This document shows, in pieces, positions 39,474 through 47,237 of a DNA stretch of 64,000 bases. This DNA is from an uncultured delta proteobacterium (lineage in GTDB: Bacteria > Desulfobacterota > Desulfovibrionia > Desulfovibrionales > Desulfovibrionaceae): contig LT599020.1 in assembly GCA_900079685.1 (NCBI GenBank), positions 131,250 to 195,249 on the forward strand. The letters are read 5' to 3'. Positions within the stretch are counted from its first letter, which is position 1; each line of letters starts with the position of its first letter. The translations under genes and the position numbers were made by a program. The notes below the pieces were generated by a model, which was not told the origin of the DNA, ran no database searches, and saw only the letters and a list, made by a program, of their open reading frames with translations.

Positions 39474-40415
39474 TCACCGCAGGCTGAAAAGGCAGGCGAG
39501 CGCCGTCAGGGCGCCGGCAAGGGTTAGCAGGGCGGGGATTTTGAGAAGTTTCAGCCGCGCCATGCTGGATTCCGCGATCCCCACCAGCACGGCGACCATG
39601 AAAATACCGAGCAGAGAGAAGACAAGGGCCACGAAGGGGCCGGTCAGGATATCCCCCAGGACGGGAATCCCGGCGGCGAAGAGGGTTATGTCCGGCATGG
39701 CGGTCCCGGCGACCACCGCGCAGAAGAACCAGAGCTTCAGCGCCGAGGCGAACTCGATCAGGGCGAGGTCCACGCCGCCGTGATCCAGGATCATGACCTC
39801 GTGGATCATGGTCAGTTCAAGGTGGGTCGCGGGATCATCCACCGGGATGCGGCAGTTCTCGGTCAGAAGGACGATGAAAAAGGCCCCGCCGAGCAGGATG
39901 AGAACCGGCCAGTAGCGTTCCCAGCCCTCCGGCGTGAACGGCGCCAGCATGGCGGAGAGGGAAAATATTTTGACGGTCATGCCCAGCGGGATAAAGGCCG
40001 CGAGCAGCACCGGCTCGGCCAGGGCGGAATAGACGGCCTCGCGGGATGCGCCCATGCCTTCGAAGGCGGAGCCGGTATCCAGCGCGGCGAGAATCATAGC
40101 GAACCGCCCCATGGCAAGAACGTAGGCCGCCAGGAAGAAGTCCCCGGTAAAAGACACCAGGGCGGGCGTGCCGCCCAGGGGCACGAAGAGCAGGGCCGTC
40201 AGCACCGCGCCGAGGTTGACGAGCGGGCCGATCCAGAAAATGGCGGAGGATGCAACGGGGTACACGACGCTTTTTTGCAGCAGCTTGGCGAGGTCATAAT
40301 ACAGCTGCAGGTACGGGCGGCCGCGCCGCCCGGCAAATTTCGCCTTGACGCGGTTGATGACGCCGAGAAGGAGAGGGGCCAGCAGAATGCCCAGAAAGTA
40401 GTGCGCCGCGCTCAT
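39474..40415 (-). CDS. Ehr-type complex subunit HyfC-like (NuoH family)
   Basis: 313 aa with about eight hydrophobic helices. Typical blocks: GRRGRPYLQLYYDLAKLLQK (cytoplasmic loop that docks the soluble arm), LTENCRIPVDDPATHLELTMIHEVMILDHGG (the acidic connecting loop of this family) and SSMARLKLLKIPALLT. NuoH-type subunits link the redox module to the proton channels. It lies 4 nt after the HyfB-like gene. Confidence 0.93.
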   Translation of the reverse strand: MSAAHYFLGILLAPLLLGVINRVKAKFAGRRGRPYLQLYYDLAKLLQKSVVYPVASSAIFWIGPLVNLGAVLTALLFVPLGGTPALVSFTGDFFLAAYVLAMGRFAMILAALDTGSAFEGMGASREAVYSALAEPVLLAAFIPLGMTVKIFSLSAMLAPFTPEGWERYWPVLILLGGAFFIVLLTENCRIPVDDPATHLELTMIHEVMILDHGGVDLALIEFASALKLWFFCAVVAGTAMPDITLFAAGIPVLGDILTGPFVALVFSLLGIFMVAVLVGIAESSMARLKLLKIPALLTLAGALTALACLFSLR

Positions 40416-40419
40416 GCCG

Positions 40420-42585
40420 TCACTCCAACTTCCAGGCCAGAAGGGCCACCAGGGTCACAAGGATGTAGAGAATGTAGCCGTTGGCCCTGCCGTGCTGCAA
40501 TTCCTTGCATTTGTCGGCAATGCGCGAGACCAGGGTAAACAGGGGGGCAAACCCGCGCGTTTCGATCCAGTCGGGCGTTGCGACGGTCGCCTTGGCCTTG
40601 AGCGGAAAATATTCCGTTATACCCGGCGAGGTGAACTTCTGGCGCAGGATGGTCCGCAGGAAAAACGCCGCCGGTTGCGAGAAGGAGCCCGCCGTGTATT
40701 GAATCCGGGCGGTCGGGGCGAGGTAGCCGCAATCCCAGGTCGGGGAGGCGCCGATGGTGCGCTCCCGCAGGCAGCGGCGGCGAATGCAAAACGCCGCGAG
40801 AACGGCTATGGCGAGCAGCAGGAAAATGTTGTTTACAAGCTGCAGCAGCGTGATGGCGGAGTCCGGGCCGCCGGAGTAGTTCGGACCCGGGGCAAGGCGC
40901 GGGGGAATGAACCCCTCGGGAACCAGGGCAAACCGGGCGGCGGAGCCCGCCGCCCGCGCGGGAGCGGCGGCGAGGACAGGCGCTGCGTCTGTAGTTGTGG
41001 AAAAGGCCGGGGCCGCGGCCATGGCGCTGAGTTGTGCCACGCGGGGCGCGGCCAGGGCCGAGAGCATGCAGAGCGCGGCCATGATGCAGACGGCGATCAT
41101 TTCGTTTCTGGCCGGAGGCTGCGCGTTCTGTACCGCCTCGGTCCGGGGCGCGCCGAGAAAGGCCATGCCGTAAAGCCTGGAAAAACAGAGCAGCGTAAGC
41201 CCGCCGACAGCCGCGAGAATGAACAGGCAGACCCAGAAAATCAGGCTGTACTCGGGAGAAGGCCCGCCCGCGCTGGCTATGCCGCCGAACATCATGCCGA
41301 GGTAAATGAAGAATTCGCCCGCGAAGCCGTTCAACGGCGGCAATGCCGCAATGGCGGCGCTGCCGAAAACGAAACACCAGCCCACGACGGGCAGGCGTTT
41401 TTGCAACCCTCCCAGAAGGCGAAGGGATACGGTGCCGGTTCCGCGCAGCACGCAGCCCGCGCAGAGGAACAGGAGGCCCTTGCTCAGGGCGTGGTTGAGC
41501 ATGTGCACCAACGCGCCCGTGGCCGCGAGGGCGGCCGCCCCGGCATGGTTGCCCTGCAGGCAGAGAAGGGCAATGCCGAGCGCCAGGAAGATGATGCCCA
41601 TATTTTCCACGCTGGAAAACGCGAGGGAGCGTTTGATGCTGCTTTGGGCCAAGGCCAGGAGAATGCCCGCCGCGGCGGAGAACAGACCGGCGACGATCAG
41701 GATATAGGCCCACCAGGCCTCGCCCGCGCCGAGAAAGCCGAAGGCGCGGATAATGCCGTACACGCCCATGTTGACAGCCGCTCCGGACATGACGGCGGCA
41801 ACGTGGCTGGGCGCGGCGGGGTACGCTTCGGGCATCCAGACGTGCAGGGGCATGAGTCCGGTTTTTGCGCCGAAGCCGATCACCGCCAGGATGAAGAGAA
41901 GGCCGGAACCGCCCCGGATGCCCGGCTCAAGGTTGGCCGCTCCCGCAACAAACGCGGCGAATGAGAGCGATCCCCCGTTTTTCGCGGCAAGCAGCGCGAA
42001 AAAGGCGAGCAGGAACAGGGCGCCGAGGTGGGCGGCCACAAGGTAGATCCAGGCGGCGGAACGCGTCTCGGCGGAGGAGCCGTTCATGGTGATGAGGAAG
42101 AAGGGCGTAAGGGACATCAATTCCCAGGCCAGCAGGAACAAAAAGGTATCGGCGGCCGTCAGGGTGAGCACCATGCCGCCCGCGAGAAGATTGTAGAAAA
42201 ACCAGTGGGCTCCTGCATGGCCCGCCACGCGGTCTTTCGCGTAGCCGGGGTCCGGGTTTTCGCCGCTTCCGTTCCCGTTGCCCATGCCGTAAAACGCCGC
42301 GACAGCCACCAGAAGCAGCACCGGCACAAGGAACAGCGCGCTCAGAAGATCAAGATGCAGGGCGATCACGCCCATGGGGAGTTTGCCTAACGTCTGGGAA
42401 AGAGGGGACGCGCCAGGGGCCGCGATGTTGCCGGCGAGCAGCAGCAACGCCGGGACAAGGCCGGCCAGCGAGGCCGCGATGGCGGAAACCGCGCCGATGC
42501 GCGAAGCGTTTTGCCCCCGGCCCGACGCCAGGGCGGCACATCCCCCGGCAAAGAAAAGCCCAAGGGAGGCAAGGAGAAAAGCCAT
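40420..42585 (-). CDS. Ehr-type complex antiporter-like subunit (HyfB/NuoN-L family), first gene of operon
   Basis: 721 aa. The antiporter core keeps its key residues: Glu in LLAWELMSLTPFF, Lys in GFGAKTGLMPLHVWMPEAYP, Lys in HALSKGLLFLCAG and Glu in PPLNGFAGEFFIYLG. Compared with a single NuoN-like unit it has a long C-terminal tail with an Ala/Pro-rich loop (about 520-575), an extra helix and a soluble segment containing TWDCGYLAPTARIQY, as in HyfB. A HyfD-like gene is absent, so the operon holds two antiporter-type subunits, not three. No promoter could be fixed upstream; structured repeat A begins 131 nt before the start. Confidence 0.92.
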   Translation of the reverse strand: MAFLLASLGLFFAGGCAALASGRGQNASRIGAVSAIAASLAGLVPALLLLAGNIAAPGASPLSQTLGKLPMGVIALHLDLLSALFLVPVLLLVAVAAFYGMGNGNGSGENPDPGYAKDRVAGHAGAHWFFYNLLAGGMVLTLTAADTFLFLLAWELMSLTPFFLITMNGSSAETRSAAWIYLVAAHLGALFLLAFFALLAAKNGGSLSFAAFVAGAANLEPGIRGGSGLLFILAVIGFGAKTGLMPLHVWMPEAYPAAPSHVAAVMSGAAVNMGVYGIIRAFGFLGAGEAWWAYILIVAGLFSAAAGILLALAQSSIKRSLAFSSVENMGIIFLALGIALLCLQGNHAGAAALAATGALVHMLNHALSKGLLFLCAGCVLRGTGTVSLRLLGGLQKRLPVVGWCFVFGSAAIAALPPLNGFAGEFFIYLGMMFGGIASAGGPSPEYSLIFWVCLFILAAVGGLTLLCFSRLYGMAFLGAPRTEAVQNAQPPARNEMIAVCIMAALCMLSALAAPRVAQLSAMAAAPAFSTTTDAAPVLAAAPARAAGSAARFALVPEGFIPPRLAPGPNYSGGPDSAITLLQLVNNIFLLLAIAVLAAFCIRRRCLRERTIGASPTWDCGYLAPTARIQYTAGSFSQPAAFFLRTILRQKFTSPGITEYFPLKAKATVATPDWIETRGFAPLFTLVSRIADKCKELQHGRANGYILYILVTLVALLAWKLE

Positions 42586-42715
42586 AGCCGGAACACCCCG
42601 TCTGAAATACGGTTGCAGTCCGGTGCGCGCCGCGCGGGAAAATTATGAAAACGCAACGCCCACAGTACCACGCGGGGTGTACTCCCGCGCGGGGAATTCG
42701 TCAAGCTAAACCACC
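42586..42715. other. Upstream region of the Ehr operon
   Basis: No frame with a plausible start was seen. It contains short GC-rich inverted segments and separates the first Ehr gene from structured repeat A; the operon promoter should be here or inside the repeat. Confidence 0.3.
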
Positions 42716-42842
42716 GGGGAACGGCTCCTTTTGCCCTGATACTGCGTCAGGCGCGCTTTTGTCCTCGGTCATGGGCCGAAGAGCCCACTCCCTGTGGCAA
42801 AAGCGCGCCTTCTTTGTCTGAGGGCAAAATGAGCCGTTCCCC
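42716..42842. repeat. Structured repeat element, copy A
   Basis: Outer arms 42716-42737 and 42821-42842 pair over 22 bp with one C/T mismatch (GGGGAACGGCTC then TTTTGCCCT). Inside are a small hairpin CTGA-TACTGCG-TCAG (42736-42750) and a 12-bp stem GGCGCGCTTTTG/CAAAAGCGCGCC (42750-42761 with 42798-42809), capped by TGGGC-CGAAGA-GCCCA (42772-42787). A second copy at 45493-45607 folds the same way with different stem sequences. It may be a structured RNA, a mobile-element remnant or a chromosomal protein-binding repeat. It lies in the gap between the TPR gene and the Ehr operon. Confidence 0.8.
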
Positions 42843-42854
42843 CAAGTGGTGCGA

Positions 42855-43319
42855 TTACAGGGGAGCGGTCTCTTTCAAAAAGGCGAAGTCGTCATCGTCG
42901 TTTGCAAAGATATCCTCGCCTTCGAGCATATAGGCGCGCAACAGGTAGTCTAGGGCGTTCTTCGCGTCGCCGAGCCTTCGGTAGCTTTGGCCGAGGCGCA
43001 GGAGGACGAAGGGATTCACCTCGTCGGGGCCGGCGAAGGTGTAGGCTTTATGGAAATATTCCAGCGCGCCGTTGTAATCCTGCATACCGTAATACGCGTC
43101 GCCAAGGGCGGCCTGGAGCCAGCCGTACGGCTCCCACTCGTCAGCCGGGGCGGGCAAAATTTCCAGCGCTTTTTCAAAAAAAGTAATGGCTTCCCGGAAC
43201 TCGCCTTCGTCCATGGCTTCGTTCCCCTGGTCGCAAAGCTCCTCGAGAGCGTCCTGAATGTCCTCGGAAAGCGTGTCCGTGGAAGGCGTTTCCGGGGAAA
43301 AGGTGTCGGGATCGGTCAT
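42855..43319 (-). CDS. Tetratricopeptide-repeat protein
   Basis: 154 aa from the ATG at 43319, which overlaps the lpxB stop (ATGA, 4 nt). The sequence after an acidic, Thr/Ser-rich start is TPR repeats: GNEAMDEGEFREAITFFEKALEI, AALGDAYYGMQDYNGALEYFHKAY and RLGQSYRRLGDAKNALDYLLRAY. It is cytosolic and probably a scaffold. Coupling to lpxB suggests an envelope-assembly link, which is inference only. The longer frame upstream (to 43448) is antisense noise inside lpxB. Confidence 0.85.
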   Translation of the reverse strand: MTDPDTFSPETPSTDTLSEDIQDALEELCDQGNEAMDEGEFREAITFFEKALEILPAPADEWEPYGWLQAALGDAYYGMQDYNGALEYFHKAYTFAGPDEVNPFVLLRLGQSYRRLGDAKNALDYLLRAYMLEGEDIFANDDDDFAFLKETAPL

Positions 43320-44443
43320 GGCAAATCCTCCACAATGACGTCGGCGGCGCGGTTCACCGCGCCGGGTTCCCCCATTTGCGATTGAAGGTCCGCAAGCTCC
43401 TCGCGCACGGTCTCCAGGGGGCGGGAGCCGTCGGCGGGGGCAAGCCATTCAAGCGCCTTGGCCGCGATGTTTTCGCCGTCCGCGTCTTTTTGCAGCAGTT
43501 CCGGGAACAGGGCCTTGCCCAGGATCAGGTTGGACAGGCTGACGTACGGAATTTTTATCACCATCCGGATAAGAATGGAGCTTATGGGCGTGACCTTGTA
43601 TGTCACCAGCGTCGGCGTCCGGGTGAGGGCGGCCTCCAATGTCACGGTGCCCGAGGCGGCGATGAGCATTTCGCAACTGCGCATGAAGGCGTAGCGGTCA
43701 TCCGGCGGGCAGACGGCAAGGGGCACGTCGGCGGGCCAGAGCGCGCGGAGCGTTTCCTCGGACACGCCCGGCGCGCGCACCATGTGGAACGTGAGATGGG
43801 GCAGTTTTTGCAGCAGTATCCGCGCGGCTTTTCCGAACTCCGGGGTGAGGGACGTTATTTCCCGGTTCCGGCTGCCGGGCAGGAGCCCGATTTTGCCCGG
43901 TACCGGGGCGACGTCCTTAATACGGCTCCAGTCGACCATGTCCACAAGGGGGTTGCCCACGTAGTCGATGTCCATGCCGAATTTTTTGTAGAAGGCGACC
44001 TCGAACGGCAGAATGCTGATGAGCCGCCGGACGTTCTCCTTGATGAACAGGGCGCGTTTTTCCTTCCAGGCCCAGGCTTTGGGGCTTATGTAATAATATA
44101 CGGGAATGCCCAGCTCCCGAGCCGCTTTGATGACGCGGAAATGGAAGGCCGGGGCGTCGATGACGATAACCGCGTCCGGCCTGTTTTCAGCCAGGCTTTT
44201 TTTGATGCGGGAAAGCAGGCCCAGGATGCGCGGCAAATGGCGGAGCACTTCCGTCACCCCCATCACGGAAAGCTCCTCGATGCGGAAAAGGGGGGTGAAA
44301 GCCTCTTCCCGCGCCATGTACGGCCCGCCCATGCCGATAAAGGAAAGGGACGGGGCCTTTGCGCGCAGGGCCGCGACGAGGGCCGCGCCGTGCATGTCGC
44401 CGGACAGTTCGCCGGCGCTGATCCAGAGTTTTCGCGCGTTCAT
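43316..44443 (-). CDS. lpxB: Lipid-A-disaccharide synthase
   Basis: 375 aa, family GT19. It condenses UDP-2,3-diacylglucosamine with lipid X to make lipid A disaccharide at the inner membrane. Hallmarks: ISAGELSGDMHGA at the start, FIGMGGPYM, SVMGVTEVL, VIVIDAPAFHFR, YYISPKAWAWKEKR and the donor-site region GSRNREI. It proves the host has lipid A and so a Gram-negative outer membrane. It sits between rmlD (9-nt gap) and the TPR gene (4-nt overlap). Confidence 0.97.
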   Translation of the reverse strand: MNARKLWISAGELSGDMHGAALVAALRAKAPSLSFIGMGGPYMAREEAFTPLFRIEELSVMGVTEVLRHLPRILGLLSRIKKSLAENRPDAVIVIDAPAFHFRVIKAARELGIPVYYYISPKAWAWKEKRALFIKENVRRLISILPFEVAFYKKFGMDIDYVGNPLVDMVDWSRIKDVAPVPGKIGLLPGSRNREITSLTPEFGKAARILLQKLPHLTFHMVRAPGVSEETLRALWPADVPLAVCPPDDRYAFMRSCEMLIAASGTVTLEAALTRTPTLVTYKVTPISSILIRMVIKIPYVSLSNLILGKALFPELLQKDADGENIAAKALEWLAPADGSRPLETVREELADLQSQMGEPGAVNRAADVIVEDLP

Positions 44444-44452
44444 CGCCGGGGG

Positions 44453-45337
44453 TCAGCCATGGTCCGTGTTGGCGAAAATGTAGTCGGCCAGCGCGGGCCC
44501 CCAGGACCGGGGCGTGATGCCCGTCAGCTTGGTGAACTTTGAACAGTCAAGGGCGGAAAAAGCGGGGCGCTGGGCTTTTTGGGGATACTCCCCGGACGGG
44601 ATGGGCGTGACCGGGCATTCGAGCTGGGCCAGCCGGATGGCTTCCGAAGCCAGTTCGCACCAGGAAACCTGGCCGCTGTTGGCGATATGGAAAATGCCCC
44701 GGCCCCCGGCTGCCAGAAGATGCAGGCAATAGGCGGCAAGGTCCATGGTGTAGGTCGGGGACCCGATTTGATCGTGCACCACTTTCAGCGTTTTCCCCTC
44801 GGTGCAGAGGCCGAGAATGGTGCTGACGAAGTTCTTTTTACCGGGGCCGAAAAGCCAGGCCGTGCGGACGATGCACAAATTTTCAAGTTGCAATTCCAGC
44901 AGCGCCTTCTCCCCCTCAAGCTTACTGCGGCCGTATACGTTCAGCGGGTCCGTCGCGTCGGTTTCGACGTAGGGTTCTTTTTTGCGCCCGTTAAAGACGA
45001 AGTCCGTGCTGCAATGCAACAGGGAAATGGACGGTCTTTCCTTGATGATCCGCCCGAGAAGGCGGGGGAAAAGCCTGTTCAGATTCAGGGCTTTCTCTTC
45101 CTCCTCCTCCGCCTTGTCAACCTGGGTGTACGCGATGGTGTTGCACACGATGTCCGGGGTGTGGGAATCGATGTACGCGGCAATGCTGGCGGTATTCAGG
45201 GGGTCAAAATCCCCTCTGGCGGAAGCGATGACGGGATATCCGGCCAGGGAGGCCGTCTGAACCATGGCTTGACCGAGGAGGCCGGTGGCGCCGCCCAAAA
45301 TCATAAGTTTGGGTTTTGCCGTGGCGTGCATGTCCAT
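44453..45337 (-). CDS. rfbD: dTDP-4-dehydrorhamnose reductase-like short-chain enzyme
   Basis: 294 aa; GAGGATAT precedes the ATG. Extended-SDR features: LMILGGATGLLGQAMV (NAD(P)H site), DIVCNTIAYTQVDKAEEE, LLHCSTDFVFNG and NVYGRSKLEGEKALL (catalytic Tyr-X3-Lys). RmlD makes dTDP-L-rhamnose for O-antigens; the other rml genes are not in the window, so it may instead be a related sugar-nucleotide reductase. It is the first gene of a three-gene unit flanked by the two structured repeats. Confidence 0.85.
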   Translation of the reverse strand: MDMHATAKPKLMILGGATGLLGQAMVQTASLAGYPVIASARGDFDPLNTASIAAYIDSHTPDIVCNTIAYTQVDKAEEEEEKALNLNRLFPRLLGRIIKERPSISLLHCSTDFVFNGRKKEPYVETDATDPLNVYGRSKLEGEKALLELQLENLCIVRTAWLFGPGKKNFVSTILGLCTEGKTLKVVHDQIGSPTYTMDLAAYCLHLLAAGGRGIFHIANSGQVSWCELASEAIRLAQLECPVTPIPSGEYPQKAQRPAFSALDCSKFTKLTGITPRSWGPALADYIFANTDHG

Positions 45338-45492
45338 ATATCCTCTTTGCGTTGGCGCGCATGCCGGTTATCAGAGGGGAGGGCCGGTTTCCGGGGGCGG
45401 AGGCGCGCATTACGGAAAACGCCTTGGCTAAAGGGCGGTGTCCGGGAGGTAGAATAATAGCGGGGTTGCAGGCCGTGGTCAAGGCGGGGAGT

Positions 45493-45607
45493 GGCTCAGT
45501 TTGCCCTGATACTGCGTCAGTGCACGATTTTCCTCCGGGTCATGGACCGAAGAGTCCGCTCCCTGCGCGAAATCGGCACGCTTCCTTGTCTGAGGGCAAA
45601 CTGAGCC
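45493..45607. repeat. Structured repeat element, copy B
   Basis: Outer arms 45493-45507 and 45593-45607 are a perfect 15-bp pair (GGCTCAGTTTGCCCT). The internal stem GTGC-CGATTT/AAATCG-GCAC (45520-45530 with 45570-45579, one bulged A) and the cap TGGAC-CGAAGA-GTCC correspond to, but differ in sequence from, those of copy A. Loops and linkers are the same (GATACTGCGTCAG, GTCATGG, CCGAAGAG, CTCCCTG, TTGTCTG). Same orientation as copy A. The remaining part of the 45338-45728 gap, besides a terminator, holds nothing I recognise. Confidence 0.8.
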
Positions 45608-45634
45608 GCGACCCGGTGTGCCGCTACCCGCAAT

Positions 45635-45676
45635 GCAAAAAAAGGCCCGCCGGGGCGGCGGATGCGCCCCGGCGGG
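45635..45676 (-). terminator. Terminator after the YdcH-like gene
   Basis: The stem CCCGCCGGGGCG/CGCCCCGGCGGG (45646-45657 with 45665-45676), with a 7-nt loop, is followed on the minus strand by CC and a run of eight T. It ends the divIVA-containing operon. Confidence 0.88.
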
Positions 45677-45728
45677 AAGAGGGGCATGGGCTGCTTTTTC
45701 TGCCCATGCCGGTTATATGAGCGCGAGG

Positions 45729-45956
45729 CTAGGCTTCGCGGGCGTACCGTTCCAGAATGGCGACGAGCTTCGTCTTGGCTTCCAGTTTCTGCTTTTTGAG
45801 CTGCTTGACCTGCATATCCTCGGCGGGTGTGCGGTAGGGCTTGCTTTCCAGCTTTTCCAGCTGCTTCCCGTACAGGGCGTGCTCGCCCTGAAGGGTGCGG
45901 AGTTCTTCATCTTGGGGCGCGTACTTTTCCATCAATTCACGTTCTCTTTGGTCCAT
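45729..45956 (-). CDS. YdcH-like (DUF465) small coiled-coil protein
   Basis: 75 aa from the ATG at 45956 (GGAGAGTGTGCT precedes). It is almost entirely charged alpha-helix: ERELMEKYAPQDEELRTLQGEHALYGKQLEKLE and QVKQLKKQKLEAKTKLVAILER form a helical hairpin as in the YdcH/DUF465 family, whose role is unknown. Last gene of the operon, 16 nt after DUF167. Confidence 0.85.
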   Translation of the reverse strand: MDQRERELMEKYAPQDEELRTLQGEHALYGKQLEKLESKPYRTPAEDMQVKQLKKQKLEAKTKLVAILERYAREA

Positions 45957-45972
45957 AGCACACTCTCCTTTG

Positions 45973-46293
45973 CTAGGATGGTACACCCGGAGCGCCTAAC
46001 GCGCTCCAGTCCGGTTCAGGTAAATCCAACACCTTGAGCGTCTTTTTCCGTGACGTCTCGCCACTCTCCAGGCTGACGCGGCTGGGCCTGACGCCAAGGC
46101 ACTTCGCGACAAAAACAGTAAGAGCCTTATTCGCCTTATTATCGATGGCCTGTGCGGCTATGCGCAGGCGCAATCTTCCTTCCATTTCGCCGGCAATTTC
46201 GCTTTTTTTCGCGCCCGGCTGCACGTATACCAACAATTGCCAGCAGTTTTCCGGCAGAGGTTTGGCCCAGGGCGGCGGCGTCTTCACGCTCAT
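45973..46293 (-). CDS. DUF167 (YggU, UPF0235) protein
   Basis: 106 aa. The family core is visible: LLVYVQPGAKKSEIAG, LRLRIAAQAIDNKANKALTVFVAKCLGV and RVSLESGETSRKKTLKV. Function unknown; in E. coli the homologue yggU follows yggT, as in this cluster with divIVA inserted between. It overlaps the divIVA stop by 4 nt. Confidence 0.93.
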   Translation of the reverse strand: MSVKTPPPWAKPLPENCWQLLVYVQPGAKKSEIAGEMEGRLRLRIAAQAIDNKANKALTVFVAKCLGVRPSRVSLESGETSRKKTLKVLDLPEPDWSALGAPGVPS

Positions 46294-46796
46294 GCGCCGC
46301 TGTTCTCCGTCCCCTGTCCGCCGAGTTTTTTGGCCGCCGCCTCAAGGCTGGCGGATTCCTGCCGGTTCATGTTGAGCAGCCGCAGGTGGTCGTCAATAAC
46401 GGCCCTGAGCTTCATTTCAAACAGGGTTTTATTTTTTTTGGCTTCCGCCGCTTCTTCCATGACGCGGGCCAGCCTGGCGTTGGCGTTCTGCAAAAGGCCG
46501 TCGGCCTTGAGCCTGGCCGTTTCAAGAATAAGCTGGGCCTCCTTCTGGGCGGTCGCCCGGATGTCGTCCCCCATGCGTTTGGTGGCTACAAGCGCTTCCT
46601 GCATGGCCGTTTCCCGCTCCTGCATCGCCGCGTAGCGCGTTTCAACTTCTCTGAGCCTGGCCGACAGGGCTATTTTTTCCTCGGTGACCTTGGCCAGAGC
46701 GTCGGACAAGTCCTGCATGAGCCTGTCGACCTGCACGCGGTCATACCCGAAAAATGCTCGGGGAATGGCACGGTTGATAAGGTCGATCCGGTTCAT
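46290..46796 (-). CDS. DivIVA-domain protein
   Basis: 168 aa. Residues 1-35 match the DivIVA lipid-binding motif (IDLINRAIPRAFFGYDRVQVDRLMQDL), followed by a long coiled coil with repeated Glu/Ala/Lys heptads. DivIVA proteins bind curved membrane and place division or growth machinery in Gram-positives; homologues in deltaproteobacteria are poorly studied. It is coupled to DUF167 and lies 23 nt after YggT, an arrangement that resembles the ylmG-ylmH-divIVA order of Firmicutes. Confidence 0.9.
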   Translation of the reverse strand: MNRIDLINRAIPRAFFGYDRVQVDRLMQDLSDALAKVTEEKIALSARLREVETRYAAMQERETAMQEALVATKRMGDDIRATAQKEAQLILETARLKADGLLQNANARLARVMEEAAEAKKNKTLFEMKLRAVIDDHLRLLNMNRQESASLEAAAKKLGGQGTENSGA

Positions 46797-46819
46797 GGTC
46801 TTTCCGTGTCGGGCGCCGG

Positions 46820-47128
46820 CTAGGCGCCCATGGTCTGCATCGCGAGATAGCCCAGGGAACGGACAAGCACGATGTCGAGAAACTGCAAGGCCAGAATGAC
46901 CGCCACCGGGGACAGGTCAATGCCGTTGACGTACAAAAAGGGCAGAAGGCGCCGCGCGCGCCAGAGCACGGGTTCCGTCAGGGCGCGCAAGGTGCGGACG
47001 ATGGGGTTGTAAGGATCGGGGTTAACCCATGAGAGCACGGCGGAAATAATGATGATCCACGTATACAGCCAGATGACCGTGTGGATGACGTGCCCCGCCG
47101 CGGCAAAAATGGTGGACAGAAAATACAT
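46820..47128 (-). CDS. YggT family membrane protein
   Basis: 102 aa from the ATG at 47128 after GGAGGTTCC. Two hydrophobic pairs (IHTVIWLYTWIIIISAVLSW and ALQFLDIVLVRSLGYL) flank the family motif WVNPDPYNPIVRTLRALTEPVLWRARRLLP. YggT/YlmG proteins are linked to envelope growth and cell division in bacteria and to membrane organisation in plastids. First gene of the divIVA operon. Confidence 0.93.
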   Translation of the reverse strand: MYFLSTIFAAAGHVIHTVIWLYTWIIIISAVLSWVNPDPYNPIVRTLRALTEPVLWRARRLLPFLYVNGIDLSPVAVILALQFLDIVLVRSLGYLAMQTMGA

Positions 47129-47237
47129 GGAACCTCCGTATGAAGACGGCCCGCAGGCCATTCAACCATATACACTAAGACCGTTTCACCCCATGGCAAG
47201 CGCTTGCGGGAAATTTTCCGGCCGCGCCCATACGCCG

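Noticed and set aside
34955..42585. Formate hydrogenlyase or hydrogenase 4 as the product of the operon
   Set aside because: The large subunit lacks all four Ni/Fe-binding cysteines, so a hydrogenase activity is not supported although gene order is hyf-like.
42716..45607. Composite transposon made of two insertion sequences
   Set aside because: Each element is only 115-127 nt, encodes no protein and shows no flanking target duplication that I can see. A small non-autonomous element remains possible.
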